64,000 bases of DNA, from NCBI GenBank assembly GCA_027943335.1, contig BSBK01002792.1, forward strand, positions 684,501 to 748,500. Direction: 5' to 3'. Within the stretch, counting starts at the first letter, position 1; each line of letters begins with the position of its first letter. Positions 9,414 through 21,921 of the stretch are shown one piece after another. The DNA is from Chamaecyparis obtusa (lineage: Eukaryota; Streptophyta; Pinopsida; Cupressales; Cupressaceae). Below the pieces are notes generated by a model. The model searched no databases. It saw nothing but the letters and a program-made list of their open reading frames with translations, and had not been told where the DNA came from. A program made the translations under genes and the position numbers.

Positions 9414-12084
9414 TAAAAGTCTTCTAATGAAGATGTCATGTCTATGTGGAACTACATAGGATCATCACCAAAGGGGGTCACAGATCAAAAAACTCCTTTT
9501 CACTTAATAATTATGAAGCCATCAACGGTATACTAATTGTTTAGGATTGTAAGTTTCCATTGATGGCTTCAAATTACCAGTTAGATTACAGGGAAATGTA
9601 AACCAAGATTCATATAGAAAAAGGTGTTTCTCTTGGAAAATGGTTGATGGTGATTGATGAAAAAGATTTGAAAATGATGATTGATCCAATTCAGATTGTT
9701 GCAACATTTTCAAATCTTCTTCATAATCATCATCAACATGGTCAATTTCACAAAACTAATTTCGTATACAATGAATTTTGCATACTCCTTATTTTGTTCT
9801 GGGTTGATATTGTCAGACATGGTCTTTCTTGAATGGAATGACTCGTTACTTGTACATTGACTAGAATGTTGGTGGAAGAAGGATGATTTTTTTGCAACCT
9901 ACAGATACAGACACTAAATTAACAACCATTCTCTCAACTCTAATTTTTTTAACACAAAGGGACATTTATCATAGCCATTGAAACATGATTATTTTTAAAT
10001 GGAATACACCAAGGAGTACCATCAAAAATATTGACCATCTACAATGATGAACAATAAACCTAATTCAAATAGCTCATTTTTTTATCAACATGTGTAGTCT
10101 TTGTGTATATGAAAAATGAATGAAGTATTGAACTGAAATAAAATAGTGTACAAAAATTCAAATTCAAGGCCTAATTTATCAAGAGCAACAAACAATGTGG
10201 AACCCCACAATCGAAAACATGAAACCTAATAAAAAAATACTACAAAACTTGATTGGGACAATGGAATTTACAAAGTGTTAGTCCTCATATGGAAACCCCT
10301 TTAAAAAAATTTAAATCAATCTTTTTATCTTTGATTTTCATGGTAAATATTTGTAAGTTCAAATACAGCCAAGTTCACTTTGTTGAACCACTTTGAACAG
10401 AGTTCAAAATGTTTCAAACTAGTTCAAGAGGTTCTAAATGGTTCAGGAAGTTCGCAGGTTCAAAGGTGCAATTCACTGGTTCAGATCAGTTCAAATTACT
10501 ATAGGAAAGTGCATGTAGGTACATTTGGGCTCAACATGATTCATTTCAATTCAAAGGCATAGTGAACCATATTCAAGGCTCAGAAACATTATCTTGGCCT
10601 ATTTGATATTCTTTTTATAAGAATGGTAAAGTGCTTTCATCACCAAGTGCAAAGGATGTCAAAGATTAGTGATAACATTAACACAAGTTTGATTGTCCTG
10701 ACAGTTTTCTATACCTCTACTCATAGATGCATAACATTTTCCTCGAATAGACTTTTCTCAATCACTCTGGTCAAGTTGTGAAAAATTAGGAATGAAAAAA
10801 CATATCCAAACATGAAGAAAATCCAATGGTGGAATAAATAGTTATATCCCCCTCACCAAGACCCAATTTGACTGTCATGAAAAATCCGCCCAGCAACAAG
10901 AATATTTTTATTTATGTCTAATGTATTCATATGCCACATGTCAAAGGATATTTACATCTTCATTTTGATATGTTATATATCTTCATTATCAGCCTTATAG
11001 CTATAATGTAGATAAAAAAACATTGGGCTTAATAAAGAGAAATAATAAAAGGAAGAAGTCATTGAAAGGAATATGGAAGAGAAAAGAAAAATAAAAGATT
11101 AATTAATAATATTTTCAAGAATTAGTTACAACAACCAAAAAAAGGCTAGGAAAGATTATTTATTGTAAAAAACATTGGAGGAAAATGGTTCTTCTTTTTC
11201 TAGAGGAGTCTTTGTACTAGGATAGGAGTGGAGAAATTGATTTTGATTTCTGTATTGTAACAAAGGAAAGAAGAAGGGGGCGATTTTCATTTTCAGGGAT
11301 GGATTTTCTGCAAGATTGAATGGTCTTTGAGCCATGCTTTTGGTATTTGTAAAAAGAAGAGAACATATGTTAAATCTTTGAGTTTAAGTATATTTTCTTT
11401 GATTGGAGATGATTTTTGATTTATCCCAATCATTTCAGATGTTGTCCTATTCATTTGAAATGCGTATGTGTTTGTTTAAATCTTTGAATTTTAATTACTC
11501 ATATATCTGAAATGAAATGTTAATCTTTCTTTTGTTTCCTTGAAGTTGGAAGATTAGACAAATGGCCTTTGTGCCTTTCATTTAGTTTTTTTTAAACTCA
11601 TTAATTTGATTCTTTGCAAATCATTCGAAGATAGCTGCGCCTTGAAAAATAAGTAGAGAGCACTTGTATATAATTGTGGCAAGTGACTCAATTGTTGTGT
11701 TGCAATTTTTTCTTTCAGCCTTGGGTGTTTACGAGTCATTTTGTGCACATGTTTTGAGAAGACAAATCTATTTACCAACACAAAGTAAGGAAAGGTGAGA
11801 GGATTAATCAAATAATCAAAAAAAGAAACACGCTTTTTCAACAATGTTCAAAATCCTGTCACCAAGCACAGACATAGGAAATAAAAAAGGGACAAAAGAC
11901 AAGAAATAAGAAAAATCATTAAGACTGTAGAAAAATCATTAAGTCTATAGAAAATCAAGTTCTAGAAATGGACGGTTCTGATGCTTTGGCATTATAATAA
12001 TTAAGCAATCATCATTTGGTACTTCTTGGTGTATTGCCACTCTGAGTCGAGAATGCACATTTAGCTGTGTAGAATATGCATGGA
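9414..12084. other. AT-rich DNA without recognised genes
   Basis: No frame resembles a known protein. It contains a small hairpin at about 9512-9570 (GAAGCCATCAA ... TTGATGGCTTC) and a GTTCA-rich cluster at 10342-10590. It could be 3' non-coding DNA of the CACTA element or a separate old insertion. Confidence 0.5.
10342..10590. repeat. GTTCA-rich short-motif cluster
   Basis: In about 250 bases GTTCA, TTCAA or the reverse TGAAC occurs over a dozen times at irregular spacing, for example GAGTTCAAAATG, CTAGTTCAAGAGG, TGGTTCAGGAAG, AGGTTCAAAGG, CAGTTCAAAT. The spacing is not regular enough for a satellite. Function unknown. Confidence 0.5.
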
Positions 12085-12380
12085 CATTAGGTGAAGCTAA
12101 AAAAATGTACCACGTTTACATTTTTTTAATAGGTCTATAATTTTTTTAATTTATACATCATCATGAACGATAGAACTTTGGCAACTATGGGTGAGAGAAT
12201 ATCCTCAACAAGCCAACAAATAAAAAATCTTGATTTTCTTGCATACTAAGGACATTACCCTCACCTATAAGAATCAAAATTATAATGTTCGTGATGGTCT
12301 ATAACTTAAAATACCTAATTAAAGACCTCTATAAAAAATGCAAACCTGTTGCATTTTTCAGCTCCACCTAATGTCCTATT
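12085..12380. mobile_element. Second foldback/MITE-like element, ~295 bp
   Basis: GGACATTAGGTGAAGCT (from about 12089) pairs with AGCTCCACCTAATGTCC (ending about 12377). The inversion continues inward: AAATGTACC...TTTTTAATAGGTCTATAAT on the left against matching sequence on the right, and CATGAACGAT against the GTTCGTGATG side. No coding capacity. The two ends look like terminal inverted repeats of a MITE. Confidence 0.7.
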
Positions 12381-12385
12381 CACTT

Positions 12386-12461
12386 GGTTTCAAGAATAGT
12401 TTAATATTCTCTACTAATCAGGGCCAACCACATGAAGGTGGAAGCTCATTTGGCCCCACCC
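12386..12461. repeat. 76-bp dispersed repeat, copy 2
   Basis: Direct partner of 8921-8996 (shares AATAGTTTAA, GGGCCAACCAC, GAAGGTGGAAGCTCAT). It directly follows the foldback at 12085-12380. Confidence 0.75.
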
Positions 12462-12469
12462 CTCTAACA

Positions 12470-12660
12470 TCACTCTAAATTCTCCATTAACATCTAAAAT
12501 TTATTCATTCATTCATCTATTAATAAAATGTAACATTCATGAATTATCACAACATTAATTTACACATAAGATTAATTAGAATTCATTAACACGCATTCAT
12601 TAGCGTTCACAAGATTCATTAGCATTCATTAATTAGCATTCAAATAAGTTGCATAAATGA
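12470..12660 (-). other. ATTCATT-rich 3' flank of the second CACTA gene
   Basis: ATTCATT and related motifs recur many times (e.g. CATTCATTCATTCATC, GATTCATTAGCATTCATTAA). It lies directly beyond the last exon of the minus-strand gene ending near 12660 and is probably its 3' untranslated or flanking DNA. Confidence 0.45.
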
Positions 12661-15419
12661 GAATCATTTCTTTTTTGACTTTTTCTTTTTTTCTGCTTCC
12701 CTAGATTGTTCCAGAGGCATATCCATCTCATCGTCGTCATTTCTTCTCGCCCATGCACTTGATCTCACTGTCCTTTGCAAAGGCGGGTCCTCTGCAATAA
12801 CAAATAAAAGTCCGTTAAATTAAAAATATATTATCATAATTGAGGTTAATTTAAAAGCATATTATCATAATTGTTACAAGCATTTCAATACTTTAAAGAA
12901 CATAAATGTGACGCTCTTTACCTTGTCCAACCACATCATCTTGCCCAGCATCTTGAAACTCGACATGCTCATCAGGAACAACCTCTACATCCCCTGCAAC
13001 TGCAATTCAAAATGTTTTATTAATCCCAACGCATTATAATTAAATTTTTATTACGTGCTAAATTCAATTTAAAATATTTACTTGTATTAATAATTCAATA
13101 ATCAAAATTCGAATAGAAAATATATACCTTGAGTACTACAATGCACATTTGGATCAACGCCTCTGTCATACTTAGGTGGTGTATCAAGATCGGCATGCTG
13201 CATTTCAATGTAAATAATTAGTGCATTTATTGATAATATATACATATAAATACAAGAAAAATGCTGAGAAATGTTAATCATTCAGTTTAATACATATAAA
13301 TATATTCACTTTAAAGTTTTAAATAAATATATAATCAGTGTTTCCTTACTTAAAACAAATATATTCACTTTATGTTGGAACTTAATATCAAATACATTAA
13401 TTGGTAAAGTATTCAACTTGAAATAAAAATCAATTGGCTTATTTACCTTATCGACAGATCCACTAGAAGAACCTTGTGCACTCATTGCTCGGAATTGTTC
13501 AGCCACGACTGTATAGCCTTGCTTGTAGCCTATTTTATTGTCCTCTTTTGAAATCTTTTTTTTGAACTCCAAGGCCTACTTTTTTTCTTAGTATCATGAA
13601 TTTTTATCGTAGTGAATTTTATCAAAACTACATTGATTGCAATTTATAAATATTTGCATACAATTTTTCATTTACTAATACTTACAATTCGTGCAACAAG
13701 TTTTGAATATCCACCTGACATGAGCTTGTGTTGCCCGTGCTTTTGTTTTCTTTCTTCTATTGCCTTTGATGTGTCAGGAAACCTATGTGATATTTGAAAT
13801 ATGTTAGATCACATAAGTACAAAGAGTAAATAGTAAATAATTTTATTATTAAGATTATCATGTACCTTCTTTCATCAGGTGGTAGTATTTCTCCACCATG
13901 TCTTGCACTTCTCTCAAGTGCATCCCTTTTAAAATTCTCCCACTCATTAATAGGAACATAGGGGGGTCACTCGTAATAAGGGTTGCGTTCTATTTGGGAC
14001 TTGTAGTTGTCCCTAATATACTTCAAAGCTTGGCCCGCTTTCTCAAGGAGCCTATGTCTTTGAAAGATGTTGGGTCCAAAACATTTTGTCATAGAGTCAA
14101 TGAGTTTATCCTTTAACTCTTTATCTTGTAATTTTCACCTTTAAAAAAAATTGTTAGATTCATAAATGAAGTGAAGCTACCTTTTAATATACTTGAAGAA
14201 AGGGATGTAAGTAAATTTGATCTAGCAATAAAATCAAAATATGATACCATGTGCGTATATATGGGATTATTAGTTATTACAAGGGACTTCATAGGGGGTT
14301 AGTGCATTACATTATGAGTATAAGATTGTATAGTAAAAGAAAGGATCAATCTTTAAAGTACTTGGAAGTTGGGCTACTCTCACAGGAAGTCCATCTTCAA
14401 TGCTCACAATCAATTGATTACAATTCTCTATTGTTCTCGTACATCTAATATGAGTACATCCAAGAATTTCCTCATCACCTCCTACATAAAATGAATCCAA
14501 TATTATAAAATTCCCCCTAAGAAAGAATAGTTCAAGCGAAATAAACACATGATAAATGAGAGAGAGAAAGAGGAATCTACTTACCAATAGGCATTGTCAT
14601 CGCATCTGAGGCCATGCTACGTGTTTTCAACATTGCAGGCAGCAATACCTCTGTGGCTCTGTTCCTCTTAGCAGATGACGTACTCAACAAAGGATCAATG
14701 GTAGGTGTTGAGAAATAAGATTGTTAGAGCATAAAAAAATATGGACAACCATGGAGAAGATTGTTAGACCTATTAAAAAAAATATTGTTCGAGCAAAACA
14801 CAAGTGGAGGATAGAACATGTGATGTACTTGAACCACCTGAAGTATCTACATCTGAGGCATCGCCCTTGAATTGTTTTTGTGTCCTCTATAAAAATAACA
14901 CATGTATTTTAGTTAATGACATAAATAAAAGAGTATACTATAAAAACTATTATTGAACTTTTATTATAATTAAAAACTACATTAATACTTACGATATAAG
15001 TTTGAACTGGGTGAATCAACTCATTGTCTCTCATCTGTATTTGAGGAATCTGAGGTCAAATCCCTACCAATCGATTTAACTGTCTTGATAGTGCACGAAG
15101 TACCTTTTGCAGTGCAACCAAATGATCAACATCTAATTCAAAATCAATATTGAATGAATCCTGCTCATCCTGTGGCTCCTCATGGACTACTTGTTCATTT
15201 ACCTTTTCCTGATCAGCACTTGTTTGTGAGAACAATATTAATAGCACTTTATTTAAAAGCAATCCAAAATAGTAGTGAAGAATAAAACATAATAAAAAAT
15301 ACGCATTAACATTTTTCTTGTATGTGCATTTGTACAACAATAACGAGTTTTGCCTTTCAAGAAGAAGAAGTCCCATGAGAACCATCATCGTTGTGCATAT
15401 CATGTGGTTGTTGATCCAT
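12660..15419 (-). pseudogene. Transposase_24-like second CACTA gene, multi-exon, broken
   Basis: Probable exons can be followed: a start MDQQPHDMHNDDGSHG (ATG 15419-15417); ADQEKVNEQVVHEEP ... LDVDHLVALQKVL (about 15226-15060); a serine-rich exon with RTQKQFKGDASDVDTSGGSS (about 14890-14815); a segment with TRTIENCNQLIVSI (about 14460-14400); a Transposase_24-like part with CFGPNIF and PPYVPINEWENFKR (about 14120-13920, frame-shifted); KAIEERKQKHGQHKLMSGGY (about 13780-13715); and FKKKISKEDNKIGYKQG ... VVAEQFRAMSAQG (from 13572). The end is lysine-rich near 12665. PF03004-type proteins are the TNPA-like DNA-binding partner of CACTA transposases. Stops and a frameshift show decay; exon limits are by eye. 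Confidence 0.65.
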
Positions 15420-15583
15420 ACTATAGCCCTATATTTCAAAAAAATCATTGAGACATGTTAAAACACGTGTTCTTATTCTAAGTTACATTGAATATTAGAC
15501 AATTATCAGAATGATTCAATTAAAAGAAGAGATAGTTTTTTAAATTTTTTTTTAAATTTAAATGGTGCATAGTGCGTACCACC

Positions 15584-16333
15584 TCATCCATGATAGTGGT
15601 TTTTTTTTGTATCTATGCGATTCAAATTGTAATCGATAAGAAGCTCTTCGCCTCCACGTATTGATTTGATTGCACATACAAATACATGATTTCCCTCGCG
15701 CACCTCAAATATGTAATTGGGTTGCTTCTTAGTTAACGTAGGTCATGTACTATTTATAAAACCTACAATATTACTTGATGCTTTTGGTCTTCCGTCAATG
15801 TATATAGCTATTGTTTTACTTTGTTCACTGACTTTTTGTTGTATATAATTTTCTATGAGTGCATACCTACACATACTTTTTTTGTATCTAACAATTTGCA
15901 TCCAACTACTATAATCATAACAAGGTCCAACATACTCCATCAATTCGACAACTTTTTTGTAAGAGACCTTTATGTCATCCATGAAAAATAGGCCCAAACC
16001 ATGTAATGAAGATAGTGCTATGCGATATTTCCTCTCTCTAACACAAAAATTAGTGTTTATTGGAGGAAGTTCATCGGGGACCCATTGTTTCTGTAGATGT
16101 TTGTACCTAAAGGGCCCCTCGGAGTCAGCTTTTCTCTCATCATCATAAGAACATGACCCCCCTTGAGCAAGGCAAAATTCCATGCGTTTATTGAATTTAT
16201 TTCTAATCTTTTGACCTTGAATCGATATCCTTGATTTATACATACTAAATATCTCACATTCTTCTTCCATTCCTACATTTTCCTTGCTTGAGGAAGAAAA
16301 ATCTAACAAATACCTATTTGTTGGTACCTTCAC
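15584..16333 (-). pseudogene. SET-domain protein frame inside the CACTA element
   Basis: A 250-codon frame with a single internal TGA. Residues about 100-196 read as the first SET half: RKYRIALSSLHGLGLFFMDD, then VVELMEYVGP, then IDGRPKASSNIVGFINST. After the TGA it continues with PNYIFEVREGNHVFVCAI and GGEELLIDYN, the canonical GEE.L.DY end holding the catalytic tyrosine. The N-terminal 100 residues contain scattered cysteines but no domain I know. SET domains transfer methyl groups to protein lysines, usually on histones. The usual N-H-S-C pseudoknot motif reads N-S-T here, so activity is doubtful even without the stop. The first codon (GTG, 16333-16331) is uncertain; the frame is open further upstream. 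It lies between two transposase genes on the same strand. Confidence 0.75.
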
Positions 16334-16599
16334 TCCATGAAATGAGAGAGACAGGTGGCAATGAGAGAGATATTTTACAAATGGTAAAATATATTAATCT
16401 CTATGGGTGTATTGACTTATACCTGACAATCCATGAGATTGTGTGGGATGCTCGTGAAAGGGGTTCAGGTTTCTACATATATAAATCAATTGTCTTATGT
16501 CATTGATCTATCAAGAACTCAATATTAATCATTGATCTATTAAGAACTCAATATTGAATAGCATAGGCATTGAACACATAATTGCACATTTCATTCATG

Positions 16600-16870
16600 T
16601 CATTGATATTCTTCTTCATCCATCTCATCATCAAGATCATCGTCGTCAACAACATTATCACCGCCACTACCGTCATCTTCATTGTCATTAGCATCATCAT
16701 CATCGTCATTGTCATCATCATCATCCTCATCATCATCATCATTGTGACTATTAGTAGCATCATCATCGTCTTCTTCTTCATCTTCTTCTTCGACTAACTC
16801 TCAATTGTGATCATCATCTACATCATCTTCCACTTCTTCCTCTTCCTCGGTATCTTCTTCTTCCATCACA
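16600..16870. repeat. ATC/TTC trinucleotide-rich tract encoding the acidic tail
   Basis: Plus strand is rich in CAT/TCA/TTC triplets. On the minus strand this gives runs of GAT and GAA codons, i.e. the Asp/Glu tail of the transposase. An in-frame TAG-type break (…DDDHN stop at about 16801) splits the tail in two. Confidence 0.8.
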
Positions 16871-19560
16871 TTATACTTCATTGACCTTCCTCTTAGATCA
16901 TGTCTAACAACAACAAATGACCAACCTGGTTTATGTGGAACCTCTAAGTAAAATACCTGCTCACATTGGCTTGGAAGAACATAGGGCTCTTCCCCAATTG
17001 GATCAAACAACCTTGTATTAATTATTGGAAATCTATTGTCATGTTCAATAATAGTTCTATCAAGATCATTTTCATTGAGTCGTAGTCTATACCATTTCAT
17101 GAAAAAGAGAATGAATTTGAAGGAATTAAAGTCACAGTCAAATATATCAACCAAAATGTCATAGTATTGATTTAGAGACTCTCAAGGATGTAAGTCATTT
17201 CTAGATGAAATATTAGTCACCTGAAAGACTGTACTTGTCCTAGAATCACAAGTTATCTTCGTGTCATCCAAATTTTTGATGTGAAATTTATAACCATTGC
17301 ATAACATAGCCTTGTGGTGTTTCACCTACAATAATGTCAAACATGTATAAATTATTGCATCGTGAGTTGAAAAACATATGGTTGATTAACAAATATATAA
17401 GTACCTGGAGATCTCTTAAACCATATGCTAAATATATTTCTTTTTGTGTAACATTGGGATCTCTATTATGATGAGCTTTTATAACCAATGAAGACATGAA
17501 TTCCCATTTTAATCTATGACCATAATTTTGACATCGTTCAATCTATACCATAATCCAATCTTAATTGTTTGCAATAAACAAATGTATTGCATCCCACTCT
17601 TTAGCAATTGTACAAAAGTAAATAGATGACTTACAACAGATTTATTTTAAAGATTAAGAATTAATTAACTACAATAACATCTCATAATTTATTACCTTTC
17701 ACTTTCCTAAATCTACTATCCCCACCAAGTACTCCTCTTAAAAATTTTCAATGGAGTCAAGATCTGAAATGCAATCTATATGGGTCTTTGTTGCAAGATT
17801 AGGAAGATATTGAGTAGCATACACCATCATCTAGTATACCATATATCCCTCAATCATAGAACCCTTGAAATGTACTCTTTTTCAAACCAAACCCTTCAAA
17901 ATTTTAAGTGCCTCTTAACTATCCATATTGACCTAGCCTGTACAGGTCCACACAATTCAATCTCCTCAACTTGGTGTATGAGGTAGTGTTCTTGTGCATT
18001 GAAAAAAGTTGAAGGTAAACACTTTTGCATTTCATACATTAGTAGATGAATTCTTTTCTTCCAATATTTTATATCATCTTTATGGATTTATTTAGATGAC
18101 AACCACCTACAAGGGATTCGAGACACAAAAATATATAAATATGAGACTTTAAAATATATAACTCGTTTGATATTATTGTTTGATATATTGAAAAAATATC
18201 ACTACTTACCTCATGTATTTTCCAAGATCATATATCACTTGTTTGATATTATTGTCGAAGTTCTCTGGGAGCGATAAGGGTAGCACATACTGCAACAATT
18301 GTCAACTGATCATTTTATACAATGAAAATTGAATGTAGTTACACAAATATAGTGTAAATACAAAATACTATGACTTACCTTGATGAAGGTATGTCAATCA
18401 TGCATTTTCATCCCTTACCTAAAATCACTTTTCTTTGATATGAGATTGCTTATATTCGCAGCAAATCTTGTAGGAAATCAAATTTTTCGCATGACTTCTT
18501 TTATGGCATTACTTTGTTGCTCTGTTAATAACCAAGGAAGGGAACTTGCATTAATCTGGTCTCCATTTCTATTTGATTCAATGACATTTTTCATTTCATG
18601 ATTGGAATCATGAATGTCACTATAAATTTTGCCAAGTTTTTCTATCATGCCTTCCATCCAATATTTTCCATAGTATCTCTGTTACATTATTTCCAATATG
18701 CATAGTATCAAACAAATGCACAATTTGTAGCTATTCATAGTAGGAGAGCCTACTAAATTCTCTGTGATAACATTTTAGTCCCTTTGGAAGGTGGTCAGTG
18801 ATGCCTTCACGACCTTCCTGATTATCAACTACAGAATTAGCCAACAAAACACAATCAAAATATATAATTTTCAAACATAAATCATTAGGTGGAACGATAT
18901 TAACTTGAATTATATTATATTCCAACTGCAATAGGTGAGGTTTCATTCTTCAGGGCTTTGATTTAGTCTCTTCTTTCCCATTGAAAAGATGTTTTTTCGC
19001 ACTTTGATACTTATGATTTTTGTGGAGGAAGTGCCTATACTCATCAAACACCTGCTTTCTTAAACTTTTGGAATGATGAGATTTCATCTTTGGAGCACAC
19101 ATTAGACATGAAAATTTTCCCTTTGTTTGAAGACCTACAAGATAACGATACAATTGGAGTAAATATGTTAATTTTTAGAATTAGAATTATCGTGTACAAC
19201 TAGAATTCACCATAGCATACCACATAAACATGTCAACCCTGGGGCATCATGAATTGTCCACACACGCATTGCATGGAATTGAAATTGTCTTTGTCCAATT
19301 GGTTTAGAGATGTCATACATAGTGAAATCATTCCATAACATGGTAACAACTCGTCAATAAGAGGCACAATAAATACATTCATATCTTTCACTTGGTACTT
19401 ACCTAGTTGAATTAACAACAACATCAGATAATTATTGTGGCCATTTCACTCCAAGACTTATAATTACATGTAGATAGCTATAAAATAATAAAATACTTGG
19501 AACAATCATTGCCAACATAATGTGCTCCCTCTTTATTGACATCCATGGAGGAAGGTTATT
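16600..19560 (-). pseudogene. CACTA TNP2-type transposase, C-terminal part
   Basis: Continues in frame from the part at 36119-37443 once the Tat element is removed. It begins NNLPPWMSIKKEHIMLAMIVP. A probable intron follows, then KDMNVFIVPLIDELL, VWTIHDAPGL (frame-shifted), KGKFSCLMCAPKM, HKNHKYQSAKKHLFNGKEE, FDTMHIGNN and further TNP2 blocks down to about 18.4 kb. About 18.3-17.7 kb has DUF4218-like pieces (LPLSLPENFDNNIKQVIYDL; LKILKGLVWKR, GSMIEGYMVY). 17497-16801 has DUF4216-like sequence (VIKAHHNRDPNVTQKEIYL; LFDPIGEEPYVLPSQCEQVF). A long Asp/Glu-rich tail ends at TGA 16602-16600. Several stops break it. Confidence 0.85.
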
Positions 19561-19565
19561 GTTGA

Positions 19566-20492
19566 TGTGTGTGTATGTTTAACACCTTCATGAAATTAGG
19601 ATCATTAACTAACAATCTTAGCAAATACAATGCAAATTCAACTAAGAATTGAAACTAAAATCTATAACATATCATGGTTCTCTAATTAGATGTGGTAAGT
19701 AGAGCTCTCAGCTTAATCTCCACTAGTGACACTTCTAAAATGAGAAATCTATGATGCTACAATGCTTAATCTAGCTCACAATTCTCCATTATTCTATGAT
19801 AAATTGAAATGTTAATGCTAAATGCTCTCAATTGCTCTTAATTTCTCTAAAATGCCTATAATAACAATGTTTTTTGCTCTTCAATTCTCTTCTATCCTAT
19901 TGCTCTCAAAATGACTCTTATTTATAGTAAATTTCCAAGAGTAGGGGGTAGAGTGAAGTAATCATGTTTTACCTTTGGTTGAGTCAAAAACTTTGCAATG
20001 TTTTTAAATGGGGGGACAATTTAAATGTTTGTCTCAAAACTTTGGACAAAAAGACAAAATTGAGTGGTTGAGATTCAAAGCTTAGGATGTGTGATTGAGA
20101 TTCAATTCTTTTGAGTGATCCATGTGCTTTTGTTCCTCAATTTTCATTGGTTGCTCAAATTGTTGTTGAAAGATATTAGGAATAATTAAATTCCATTAAT
20201 TAATTAAATTAGCCATGTAAGGGAATAGGTTCTTTTTTATTTTTGATTTAACAATTATACAATTAATTGATTAAAATCAATTATATAGTGTTTTTCACCC
20301 CTTTAAGCTTTTATTTAATTATTTAACATCATTATTTGATTTTTCCTTTGATTTGATTGATTTTGTCCAATTTGATTTAATAAATGTCCATTTTAATTTG
20401 ATTTGATCCTTTTTGATGAGAATTAGTGCATTTTGATTAAGATTTTGCAATTTTGTGATTTTAAAGCACTTGTCCATTTTTTAGTGTCTACA
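19566..20492 (-). repeat. 3' LTR of the 16.5-kb Tat element
   Basis: 927 bp, matched to 35197-36113 throughout. On the minus strand it starts TGTAGACACTAAAAAATGG. The TSD copy GTTGA precedes it at 19561-19565. Confidence 0.93.
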
Positions 20493-20493
20493 A

Positions 20494-20506
20494 CTGCCCC
20501 TCTTTG
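20494..20506 (-). other. Polypurine tract of the 16.5-kb Tat element
   Basis: On the minus strand CAAAGAGGGGCAG stands directly before the 3' LTR (TGTAGACAC), the expected place for plus-strand priming. Confidence 0.7.
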
Positions 20507-20507
20507 A

Positions 20508-21177
20508 ATTGATGTGCGAAGAACATTGATTCAAAGAAAATTTTAATCCTGGTCGCTTTCAGGTCCTAATTTACTGATTTATTGATTTACTAATACACCA
20601 CTGATTTGAAATTGATTGTTGCCTGATATGATATGCTCCTGATTTGATTTGATAAAATGATACTTGCCCCACTGATAATAGTTCCAAAAATTTTGATGCC
20701 CCAAATTTTGATGAATTTTGATGCCAATTTGATACTCTGATGCCCCCTCAAAAATAAAACATATTGATTGTTTGATTTGAAAAATTTGATTGATTGATTT
20801 AATATGTTTTCATTTCTGAAAAAAATTGATGATATGTCATGATTCACAAGTTGCCCCGGTTTGATTGATAGGTTGATATAGGTCAAAGTCAAAATTTCAC
20901 CTCTAAATTAGATCAAATTAGCTTAAATAGGTTGAAAAACCTAAATTTACTATTCATTTTCACTTTTGACTATTGAGATTTTGCTCTGATCCTGCATTGA
21001 TTTTCACGATGGTTGTGCCTATCAGAGAGCATCGGTTTGAGAGAGGTCATCGCTATCAGAGGCCTTTGGATTACGGACCTCTTGTGAGTGATTTCAAACC
21101 TTCTTTTGTGCATTTATTTCTCTTTAATAGAATTTATTGTATTTTTTCTTGCTCTTGTAGTTTTGAATTATGTAAAA
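20508..21177. other. Non-coding 3' region of the Tat element
   Basis: Rich in TTTGATT/TGATTTGA words; no protein recognised. A short open frame over 20973-21242 has no family resemblance. Confidence 0.5.
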
Positions 21178-21530
21178 TGACACGTAGGATAGGTTTAATG
21201 CCGCATAAGCTTGTAAAACAACACATCCGTGCTTTTTACTGATGCCTTCGCGTAGTAAAATGTCGCTTAGAAACTTTTTGGTCTCGCCTACCAATAGTAT
21301 GTTTTCACGTAGTACTAGGGTTTTCATGCCAATTGACATATGTTTTTCCACTTATAAAACCCTAACTTTAAAATACCACCTAGGCCTTGTAAAGTTCCAC
21401 CTAGCATTGTAAAATACCGCGTGAAACGTTAAATGATGCATGGTAATGATAAAGTGTTGTGTAATATCTTTTTTATACCGCGTAAGGTAAAATGTCGCGT
21501 GATAATAGGCAAATGATACCTGCAGGATTT
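21178..21530. repeat. Cluster of short GTAAAATRYCGCGT-like motifs
   Basis: Related words recur: GTAAAATGTCGCTTAG (about 21255), AAAATACCACCTAGG, GTAAAGTTCCACCTAGC, GTAAAATACCGCGTGAA, GGTAAAATGTCGCGTG (21486). Reverse-complement relatives (AGGCGTGACTTTA and the like) fill the other end of the element at 33130-35100. Confidence 0.65.
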
Positions 21531-21921
21531 TGAAAATTTTTTAATAGGAATTTTGATTTTCCTGATTAAAACTTGATGTCTTTGACTGACCAATTGAATT
21601 TCCTAGATAGTTAGATCTGTTGTAATTTAGAAAAACAATTGATTAGGATATCAGGATAGTGGTACCAATGAATGTTTGAGTTGTCAATCTGATAGGATAG
21701 ATCTAATAGTGGAATACTGATAGGTAGGATTAATTGATCAGTGTGAAAACTGATAATTCATTCTCAAGACATAAAGACATGAACAAATGGTACTAGGTTT
21801 GATAGGATTGATACATTGATTCTGATAGATTTTTGACTTAAGATAACTCATTGATATAGTACACTGATATGATTCCCTGGATTTGCAAAAATAGGCACAT
21901 TTTCGTAAGTTGTATATATAG

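Noticed and set aside
16548..16797. Met/Ile-rich frames on both strands
   Set aside because: They are out-of-frame readings of the GAT/GAA repeat that encodes the acidic tail of the transposase.
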